Of a DNA stretch of 29,412 nt, positions 8,380 to 14,439 are shown in pieces (within the stretch, counting starts at the first letter, position 1; each line of letters opens with the position of its first letter). The stretch covers positions 1 to 29,412 of the forward strand of contig JBCCXT010000049.1 in the NCBI GenBank assembly GCA_039191215.1, given 5' to 3'. The position numbers and the translations under genes were made by a program. Under the pieces are notes generated by a model. It saw nothing but the letters and a program-made list of their open reading frames with translations, had not been told where the DNA came from and ran no database searches. Source of the stretch: HKCCE3408 sp039191215. GTDB lineage: Bacteria > Pseudomonadota > Alphaproteobacteria > Rhodobacterales > Rhodobacteraceae.

Positions 8380-9587
8380 TGGCACGGGCGTTTTTGGTCG
8401 TCCTGGACAGTGTCGGTGCAGGCGGCGCCCCCGATGCCGAGAGCTATTTCAATGGCGCGGTTCCTGATACTGGCGCCAACACACTTGGCCATATCGCAGA
8501 GGCCTGTGCCGAGGGGCAGGCCGAAGACGGTCGTCACGGGCCGCTTCGCCTGCCGCATCTTGACGCGTTGGGCCTGGGCGCGGCGGTCCGACTGGCCTCC
8601 GGTGCGCGAATGCCGGGCTTTGATGCCAAGCCTGATGGTGTGTGGGGCGCGGCCCAAGAGGTCTCAGCCGGCAAGGACACGCCGTCGGGCCATTGGGAAT
8701 TGGCCGGTCTGCCTGTTCCGTTCAATTGGACCCATTTTCCAGATACCGACCCGGCATTCCCGCCCCAGCTTTCTGCTGAGATTGCGCGGCTTGCGGGATC
8801 GGAGGGCATTTTGGGCAACCGCCATGCTTCGGGCACGGTGATCTTGAATGAAGAGGGTGCAGCCCATCTCAGGACCGGCTGGCCGATCTGCTACACTTCC
8901 GCCGATAGCGTGGTGCAGATCGCGGCCCATGAAGAGGCGTTCGGGCTCGACCGCTTGATGCAACTTTGCGCTGATCTGGCACCGATGGTGCATGACATGC
9001 GCGTCGGCCGGGTCATTGCACGCCCTTTTGTCGGGTCTGAAGGCGGGTTTGAGCGTACCGGCAACAGGCGTGACTTTGCGCTGGAGCCGCCCGGAGAGAC
9101 GCTGTGCGACCAGTTGCAATCGGCGGGCCGGGCGGTGCATTCGATTGGCAAGATCGACGACATCTTTGCCGGACGCGGCATCAGTGACAGTGTGAAAGGC
9201 GATGATCACGCGCTGATGGAAGCCCTGCAGGCCCGGACCGAAACCGCCGAGCCGGGCAGCCTGACATTTGCAAATTTTGTCGAGTTCGATAGCCTTTACG
9301 GCCACCGCCGCGACGTGTCCGGTTATGCCCGCGCGCTGGAATGGTTCGACACAGAGGTGCCGCCGCTCTTGGCGGGCCTAGCACCGGACGATCTGATGAT
9401 CTTCACCGCCGATCATGGCAATGATCCGACCTGGACCGGCACCGATCACACCCGCGAGCGCGTGCCCGTTCTTGCCGTCGGCCCCTATTCGGGGCAAATC
9501 GGCGTGGTGGGGTTTTCCGATATCGCCGCCTCGATTGCACAACATCTTGGCCTGGTGCCGTGCGGCCCGGGGAGGAGCTTTTTGTGA
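8379..9587 (+). CDS. deoB: Phosphopentomutase
   Basis: Converts (deoxy)ribose-1-phosphate to the 5-phosphate, linking nucleoside phosphorolysis to central metabolism. The 402-aa alkaline-phosphatase-superfamily protein begins with the metal-binding LDSVGAGGAPDA (about 9-20), then DTGANTLGHIA (30-40), GKDTPSGHWE (98-107, Thr101 being the expected phosphorylated residue) and ends with TADHGNDPTWTGTDHTRE. The start is GTG at 8379, overlapping the deoA TAG stop by one base (TAGTG); the family sequence ARAFLVVLDSVG begins exactly there. An in-frame ATG at 8256 would lie inside deoA and is rejected. The stop overlaps the add start by 4 nt. Confidence 0.95.
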   Translation: MARAFLVVLDSVGAGGAPDAESYFNGAVPDTGANTLGHIAEACAEGQAEDGRHGPLRLPHLDALGLGAAVRLASGARMPGFDAKPDGVWGAAQEVSAGKDTPSGHWELAGLPVPFNWTHFPDTDPAFPPQLSAEIARLAGSEGILGNRHASGTVILNEEGAAHLRTGWPICYTSADSVVQIAAHEEAFGLDRLMQLCADLAPMVHDMRVGRVIARPFVGSEGGFERTGNRRDFALEPPGETLCDQLQSAGRAVHSIGKIDDIFAGRGISDSVKGDDHALMEALQARTETAEPGSLTFANFVEFDSLYGHRRDVSGYARALEWFDTEVPPLLAGLAPDDLMIFTADHGNDPTWTGTDHTRERVPVLAVGPYSGQIGVVGFSDIAASIAQHLGLVPCGPGRSFL

Positions 9588-10564
9588 TCACACTGCCGAA
9601 AGTCGAACTTCACCTGCATCTTGAAGGCGCCGCACCACCTGACTTCATACGCCGCCTGGCAAGTGAGAAGGGACGCCGCATGGATGGTGTCTTCGGCAAA
9701 GATGGCGGGTATAAATACAGTGATTTCAATGAGTTTCTACAAGTCTATGAGCGGGCGACCAGCGTTCTCGAAAGCCCCGAGGACTTTGCCCGGTTGGTCG
9801 CAGCCGTGCTGGAGGAAAGTGCCGCCCAAGGCGTGGTCTATTGCGAGACGTTTCTCAGCCCCGATTTCTGTGGCGGCGGCGATCTCGCGGCCTGGCGCGA
9901 ATACCTGGCTGCAATGGCAGAAGCCGCCCATCGCGCGGAGGCAGAGCGTGGCATCGTTTTGCGCGGTGTCATCACAGCGATCCGCCATTTTGGGCCGGAG
10001 CAGTCCAGAAAGCCCGCAATCTGTGCGGCTGAAACGGCCGGCGATTTCATCCGAGGCTTTGGCATGGGTGGTGACGAGCTACAATTTCATCCCCGCGACT
10101 TCGCCTGGGCGTTTGACTGCGCGCGCGAAGCGGGCCTGGCAATCACCTCCCATGCGGGCGAGTGGGGTGGCGCGGCCTCGGTCCGCGACACTGTCGAATT
10201 GCTGCGCCCGGCGCGCATCGGGCATGGGGTTCAGGCCATCGACGATTTGGAGCTTGTCGATATCCTGGCCGAACGGGGCATTGTTCTCGAATGCTGTCCC
10301 GGGTCCAATGTCTATTTGGGCGTCTACTCGAGTCTAGCCGCCCATCCCATTGAAAAACTTCGCGAACGCGGTGTCAGAGTGACGATATCCACAGATGATC
10401 CACCGTTTTTCCACACCACCCTTACACAAGAATATGAGCGATTGGCCGATACGTTCGGCTGGGACGAAGGCGATTTTGCCGCGCTGAATGCCATCGCATT
10501 GGAGGCGGCGTTTTGTGACGAAGAGACGCGCGCCGCGATCGCCAAAAGACTGGAGCCGCAATGA
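9584..10564 (+). CDS. add: Adenosine deaminase
   Basis: Deaminates adenosine and deoxyadenosine to inosine and deoxyinosine. The 326-aa amidohydrolase-type TIM barrel has the HxH metal motif in LPKVELHLHLEG (His10 and His12), SHAGEWGG near residue 189 with the catalytic His-Ala-Gly-Glu, ARIGHG near 210 and ISTDDPPFF near 268-276. The start is GTG 9584, overlapping the deoB stop (GTGA) and preceded by GGAGGAG at 9571-9577. The closely related adenine deaminases share the motifs; the operon of nucleoside enzymes favours adenosine, but the substrate is not proven. The last four bases overlap the upp start. Confidence 0.88.
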   Translation: MITLPKVELHLHLEGAAPPDFIRRLASEKGRRMDGVFGKDGGYKYSDFNEFLQVYERATSVLESPEDFARLVAAVLEESAAQGVVYCETFLSPDFCGGGDLAAWREYLAAMAEAAHRAEAERGIVLRGVITAIRHFGPEQSRKPAICAAETAGDFIRGFGMGGDELQFHPRDFAWAFDCAREAGLAITSHAGEWGGAASVRDTVELLRPARIGHGVQAIDDLELVDILAERGIVLECCPGSNVYLGVYSSLAAHPIEKLRERGVRVTISTDDPPFFHTTLTQEYERLADTFGWDEGDFAALNAIALEAAFCDEETRAAIAKRLEPQ

Positions 10565-11193
10565 CCCAACATCTGACCGTCGTCGACCACCCCTTGGTGC
10601 AACATAAGCTGACGCTGATGCGCCAGCGCGAGACGCCGACGGCCGTGTTTCGCCAATTACTGCGCGAGATCAGCCATTTGCTGGCCTATGAGGTGACGCG
10701 GGAGCTGGCCATGACATCCGTTCGGATCGACACGCCCTTGACCGAGATGGAGGCGCCCAAGCTCGCCGGCAAGAAGCTCGCGCTGGTCTCGATCCTCAGG
10801 GCTGGCAACGGGCTTTTGGACGGGATCCTCGATCTTATACCCTCGGCGCGGGTCGGCTTTGTCGGGCTTTACCGCGACGAGGCGACGCTGAAGCCTGTGC
10901 AATACTATTTCAAGGCGCCGACCGAATTGGAGGACCGTCTGGTCATCGCCGTTGATCCGATGCTGGCGACCGGCAATTCCTCGGCCGCTGCGATCGACCT
11001 TTTGAAAGAACAAGGTGCCACCAATATTCGGTTTTTGTGCCTTTTGGCCGCGCCCGAAGGTGTCGCGCGCATGGCCGAGGCGCATCCCGACGTGCCCATA
11101 GTGACGGCCGCGCTCGATTCGCATCTCAACGACAAAGGATATATCGTGCCGGGGCTCGGCGATGCGGGCGACCGGATGTACGGAACCAAGTAA
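10561..11193 (+). CDS. upp: Uracil phosphoribosyltransferase
   Basis: Makes UMP from uracil and PRPP, thereby recycling the base released by deoA after cdd. The 210-aa product is full family length, starts with HLTVVDHPLVQHKLTLMR, has SILRAGNGLLDG near residue 77 and the PRPP-binding VDPMLATGNSSAAA at about 131-144, and the C-terminal PGLGDAGDRMYGT region. The start overlaps the add stop by 4 nt (ATGA). It closes the coupled chain cdd-deoA-deoB-add-upp. A short 31-nt gap separates it from the SPOR-like gene, with no clear terminator. Confidence 0.96.
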   Translation: MTQHLTVVDHPLVQHKLTLMRQRETPTAVFRQLLREISHLLAYEVTRELAMTSVRIDTPLTEMEAPKLAGKKLALVSILRAGNGLLDGILDLIPSARVGFVGLYRDEATLKPVQYYFKAPTELEDRLVIAVDPMLATGNSSAAAIDLLKEQGATNIRFLCLLAAPEGVARMAEAHPDVPIVTAALDSHLNDKGYIVPGLGDAGDRMYGTK

Positions 11194-11224
11194 CTGAGCC
11201 GGCTGCCACCGGCGGGGGGAAATC

Positions 11225-11692
11225 TTGAGATTATTGATTGCAGCACTGATCTGCCTGCCAAGCTTGGCAAGCGCCCATGACCGTGTGATCGGCGGCGTGA
11301 TTGTACCCAATGGCTATCGGGTCGCCTGGGATGACGGCCGGGTTAATCCCAATCGCGGGCCGCGCACCGCCACGGGAGACGCGCAAATGGCGGCCATTTG
11401 GACTGACGATGTCCCGATGGAGTTGGTCAATCCCGGGGATCCGACGCGCGGGCTGGCCGGGCCTGCCTCTTATGTCATCGCGGGCCGCTACCACAGTTTG
11501 TCTGAGGCCCAAGCCGCTGCAGCTGCTTTAGACGGGAGCCATGTGGCGCAAGGCACGCAGACCGGTATCTACCGCGTAGTGCTGGGTCCTTATGCCAATC
11601 GCGACGCGGCCAGGGCAGGCCTTGATGCCGCGCGTGATGCGGATTTCCGCCATCCGCGCCCGCAGATCATCGACGCCACATCGGTGCGATAA
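11225..11692 (+). CDS. Secreted SPOR-domain-like protein
   Basis: A 155-aa protein with a typical Sec signal peptide (residues 1-17, basic start, leucine-rich core, SLASA before the predicted cut). The C-terminal half (about 82-150) reads as a SPOR-like repeat: YVIAGRYHSLSEAQAAAAAL then YRVVLGPYANRDAARAGLDAAR, the Phe/Val-x-x-GP-y pattern of peptidoglycan-binding SPOR domains. The middle part is not recognised. Start is TTG at 11225 with a GGGGGGA run just upstream at 11214-11220. It follows upp by 31 nt and may be a read-through gene, although its function has no obvious tie to nucleosides. It meets the minus-strand gene tail to tail, 4 nt apart. Confidence 0.65.
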   Translation: MRLLIAALICLPSLASAHDRVIGGVIVPNGYRVAWDDGRVNPNRGPRTATGDAQMAAIWTDDVPMELVNPGDPTRGLAGPASYVIAGRYHSLSEAQAAAAALDGSHVAQGTQTGIYRVVLGPYANRDAARAGLDAARDADFRHPRPQIIDATSVR

Positions 11693-11696
11693 CCGC

Positions 11697-12713
11697 TCAG
11701 CCGCTGCAGATCTCTTGCAAAGCGATCCAGTTTTGATCGCTCAGAATCGGGGCCGGTTGCTGGCCGCGCATCGGGTCCGCCTCGATCAATGCCAGCGTGC
11801 TTTCGCCCGAGATGTCGAGCGCGTAGGCAAAGGGTTGCGACGAGACCCCGGCAGCCTCAAAGGCGGCGAGAAGGGCGGCATCGGACACCGATGCGGGCCG
11901 CTCTGCCACCAGCCGGGTGGCATGAGCGCGCAGCGCGCCGGGCGCGATCTGGCCGGTGGTCAGCAGCCGCAATGTTGCAGGCAGGCCGGCATCGGCCAGC
12001 AGCCGTAAAATCGGATCATTACCCCGGCGCCGCAGGTCTTCGGCCAACAGATGCCCGGCCAAAACGTCTGGCGTGTCGTGGTCTTCTACCAGGCCCCTGT
12101 CGATGACCAGAATGTTTCCCGGAACATGGAGCGTACCCGCAACCGCCTCGGGCAGCACCACGATCTTCGGCGCGCCCTCGCCGAAAACGCGCGCGCTGAG
12201 TTGGCCGAGTGCCTGATCGCCAAGCGCATCGCCGCAGGGCTGGCCTGAAAGGCTGACAAGCTGGGCCACCAGATCGTCACCCAGATCGGCGCGCTTCGCG
12301 TCGGGTAGGACAAACGCCGTCTGGCGCATCAACGCGCCGGGCAGCCAGAGTGCACCGATGGCCGCCAAGCAGACCATAACCAGCGCTACAATTCCGGCGC
12401 GCAGCCTGCCGGGATGGGGCCGGGCGCCCTCGATCGCGCCGCGCAGGGTTTCGATTGCAGATATCATTTCAGGCTCGGCAATTTCGAGCGTCTCGGTCGC
12501 ATCGGCTCCGGGCGCATAGAGTGCTGGTGTATCGCCGGGATTGAGTCGCTCGATCGCCGGCAGCGACCAATGGGCCAGCGGCTGCCCGGACAGAGCCGCG
12601 ATCACCAGCGTCGCATTACCCAGTGAAATATGCGCCTCGCGGCGTTGCGCACCCGGCGCGTCACGCCACAGGCCGGTCGTTTCAAGCCGTTGATATTGGG
12701 CAAGCGCCGTCAT
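11697..12713 (-). CDS. Membrane-anchored protein resembling a degenerate M48 metallopeptidase
   Basis: A 338-aa protein with an N-terminal soluble part (1-100, beta-rich looking), one strong membrane segment at about 106-126 and a C-terminal domain outside or in the periplasm. Residues 183-230 have the shape of the M48 core: KIVVLPEAVAGTLHVPGNILVIDRG followed by DTPDVLAGHLLAEDLRRR. In active M48 enzymes (BepA/YggG type) the last part reads AHExxH; here it is GHLLAED, so the second zinc histidine and the catalytic glutamate position are lost. I infer a non-catalytic relative. ATG 12713 is preferred over an upstream start at 12770 because the extra residues look non-coding; the ribosome site is weak. 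Its function is unknown. Confidence 0.6.
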   Translation of the reverse strand: MTALAQYQRLETTGLWRDAPGAQRREAHISLGNATLVIAALSGQPLAHWSLPAIERLNPGDTPALYAPGADATETLEIAEPEMISAIETLRGAIEGARPHPGRLRAGIVALVMVCLAAIGALWLPGALMRQTAFVLPDAKRADLGDDLVAQLVSLSGQPCGDALGDQALGQLSARVFGEGAPKIVVLPEAVAGTLHVPGNILVIDRGLVEDHDTPDVLAGHLLAEDLRRRGNDPILRLLADAGLPATLRLLTTGQIAPGALRAHATRLVAERPASVSDAALLAAFEAAGVSSQPFAYALDISGESTLALIEADPMRGQQPAPILSDQNWIALQEICSG

Positions 12714-12922
12714 GACTGCTCTGATGCTTATTATTGACGCAACGATAGCCGAAGCGCCGCTTGCGCTCAAGAAAGTGCGCAGGAGGGGTCCGAAATGGGG
12801 CCAAAATCTGGCTCTGTTGCAGCCTTAGAAACGGGCTATGTCCGCATCCGCAGTTTCTCAGATTGAGAGCTTGAGATATAAGGTTCATTAACCAAATTTA
12901 CGTAACCAGCGAGATCCTGAGT

Positions 12923-13648
12923 ATGAAAAGAACCTTCGCCGCGATCTGTGCCGCGCTGCTGATGCCGGCGTCAATCGCCTCCGCCGCCACCATCACAACA
13001 GAAGCATTTTCTGCCTCCGATTACGGGGCAGCCGTCGGTGCAGGATCTTATGTGAGTGAGGATTTCGAGACCGCCGGTGCGCGTCAGGGCGAAGGCGAAG
13101 TTGGCCGTGGCCTGACCACGGATGTGGGCTTGTTCTTCTCACTGGGCGGCACCGGCTCTGGCGGTACCGTGTCAAATCTGCCGGGCAATACCGGGACGGA
13201 GCTCGCGTTGCGCGATGGCAATGTCTACGGCCGGACCGATCAGGAAGGCGGGACATGGTTCCTCGATTCCAACGACACATACGGGATGGGTTGGCTGGTT
13301 GAGACCGGCTCAATGTTCAACTCGATCATGCTGATCATCACCGATGCCAGCGAGTTTTCCTATCTGCGTATCACAGCCGATGGGATGAGCGCTGAGCAGC
13401 GCACGGGCGCTCGTTTTTCCAATGGCACATCCAGCCTGCTGACGATCACGTTTGATGGGCTGGTTAGCTCTGCTTTCGTGGAACTGGCAAACTACAATAG
13501 CTCCGGCGCGCTGGTTCGGAATGACGGATTCTCGATCGACGGCGCACAGGTCGGCATCGCGCCTGTGCCGCTGCCGGCAACCGGATTGCTGCTGGTTGCA
13601 GGCTTGGGCGGTATGGCAGCCCTGCGTCGCCGTAAGCGGGCTGCGTAG
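12923..13648 (+). CDS. VPLPA-CTERM sorting-domain surface protein
   Basis: A 241-aa exported protein. Residues 1-21 form a signal peptide (MKRTF, hydrophobic core, cut near ASA). The C-terminus has the tripartite sorting tail: VPLPATG at 215-221, a hydrophobic helix, then RRRKRAA at the end, which matches the VPLPA-CTERM class of Rhodobacterales-type PEP-CTERM proteins. Such proteins are thought to be processed by an exosortase; none is encoded in this window. The body (22-210) is rich in Gly, Ser, Thr and acidic residues and looks like an all-beta extracellular domain. The start ATG at 12923 is preceded only by a weak GAG. A strong terminator follows, so it is probably monocistronic. Ligand or role is unknown. 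Confidence 0.82.
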   Translation: MKRTFAAICAALLMPASIASAATITTEAFSASDYGAAVGAGSYVSEDFETAGARQGEGEVGRGLTTDVGLFFSLGGTGSGGTVSNLPGNTGTELALRDGNVYGRTDQEGGTWFLDSNDTYGMGWLVETGSMFNSIMLIITDASEFSYLRITADGMSAEQRTGARFSNGTSSLLTITFDGLVSSAFVELANYNSSGALVRNDGFSIDGAQVGIAPVPLPATGLLLVAGLGGMAALRRRKRAA

Positions 13649-13678
13649 CACAAGACGATCCAATAATGTCCGCAAGTT

Positions 13679-13708
13679 AAAGGCCTCTTTTCGGGGCCTT
13701 TTTCTTGA
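13679..13708 (+). terminator. Rho-independent terminator after the VPLPA-CTERM gene
   Basis: AAAGGCC at 13679-13685 pairs with GGCCTTT at 13695-13701, extendable by two pairs to a 9-bp stem with a 5-nt loop (88-92), followed by a T-rich run TTTTTCTT. It begins about 30 nt after the stop codon at 13648. Confidence 0.88.
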
Positions 13709-13825
13709 CCGTCAGTGGCATGGGTCCATACCAGGCGTTAACCAAAGCGCCAGCTTTTTCGCAAAATCAGCTAAAATCCTGCTAAAACCCAAGTTGGTTG
13801 GGGGCATCCTAAGCGGGATGCTGAC

Positions 13826-14044
13826 ATGCGCGGCGAAAAAGGCCTCGATGAGGTGAGCATAGTTTTGATCGTGATCGCCATCGCGTTGCTGATGGCCTCG
13901 GTCATGTCGATCGTCAAAAATCAGGCTGGTCGCGGGTGGCCCGAAGGCGCTTTTGCCATCGAAAGCGTTGAGCGACCGAACCTTGCCGTGCCTACCTGGT
14001 TTGGTCAAAATGTGCGAATAAACCAGCTTCCTCAGATGAACTGA
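13826..14044 (+). CDS. Small single-pass membrane protein, paralogue 1 of a tandem pair
   Basis: A 72-aa protein of unknown function. It has a short charged start (MRGEKGLDE), one strong transmembrane helix at about residues 10-30 (IVLIVIAIALLMAS), a lysine flank, and a 40-residue tail with the phrases EGAFAIESVERP and RINQLPQMN at the very end. The adjacent downstream gene encodes a clear paralogue, which argues strongly that this is a real gene. The tail carries tryptophans and few charges. The Shine-Dalgarno is poor (GCGGGA, 13813-13818) and lies in a small hairpin GCATCC/GGATGC at 13804-13821. The nearby DNA is more AT-rich than the rest of the window. I recognise no family. Confidence 0.72.
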   Translation: MRGEKGLDEVSIVLIVIAIALLMASVMSIVKNQAGRGWPEGAFAIESVERPNLAVPTWFGQNVRINQLPQMN

Positions 14045-14163
14045 TGCATATCTGCGCAAGCAAACGGACGCCAATTTTCATTTAAGTGTTAACCGCTCTG
14101 GGCAAATGCGTAATAATTTGTTAACTTGTTTCCCGGTGGGGGCGCCCAAGTGAGGGAGCCCAG

Positions 14164-14391
14164 ATGCGAAGAGAACACGACCTCGACGATGCGGGCATCG
14201 TGTTGATTGTGATTGCACTGGTACTGATGATGGCTGCGATCGTGTCGATCGCAAAGACAACAGCCGCGACCGAGCGCGCCGAAGGGCCGTTCGTTTTCGA
14301 GGCGGTGGAACGACCGTCCGTTGGCTTCAGCCTCATATCCGGCGGGAGCGATCGGGAGATACGAACCAACCAACTGCCGCAGGTCAATTAA
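14164..14391 (+). CDS. Small single-pass membrane protein, paralogue 2 of a tandem pair
   Basis: A 75-aa protein aligned end to end with its neighbour: MRxExxLDxxxIVLIVIA, SIxK, EGxFxxExVERP and the terminal RxNQLPQxN are shared (27 of the first 51 positions identical by my count), while residues 53-65 differ. Predicted layout is a short cytoplasmic start, a membrane helix at about 10-30 and a 45-residue tail; the topology is an inference. GGGAG (14154-14158) gives a good ribosome site for ATG 14164. It lies 119 nt after its paralogue in an AT-rich gap containing GTTAAC twice, so it may have its own promoter. It faces fadJ tail to tail. Confidence 0.75.
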   Translation: MRREHDLDDAGIVLIVIALVLMMAAIVSIAKTTAATERAEGPFVFEAVERPSVGFSLISGGSDREIRTNQLPQVN

Positions 14392-14409
14392 ATTAATATC
14401 GACGTCCGG

Positions 14410-14423
14410 GCCCGCATTCGGGC
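14410..14423. terminator. Weak hairpin between convergent genes
   Basis: GCCCG (14410-14414) and CGGGC (14419-14423) form a 5-bp stem with a 4-nt loop between the second membrane micro-protein and the end of fadJ. It has no adjoining T run on either strand, so a terminator role is only a guess from position. Confidence 0.25.
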
Positions 14424-14439
14424 TTGGGCGCCTTTGCGT

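Noticed and set aside
12856..12868. TCTCA/TGAGA inverted repeat upstream of the VPLPA gene
   Set aside because: Arms of 5 bp with a 3-nt spacer are too short to distinguish from chance without conservation data.
14082..14130. Full CtrA box (TTAA-N7-TTAA) before the second micro-protein gene
   Set aside because: TTAA words are present but spaced 3 nt apart or far apart, so only half-sites can be claimed.
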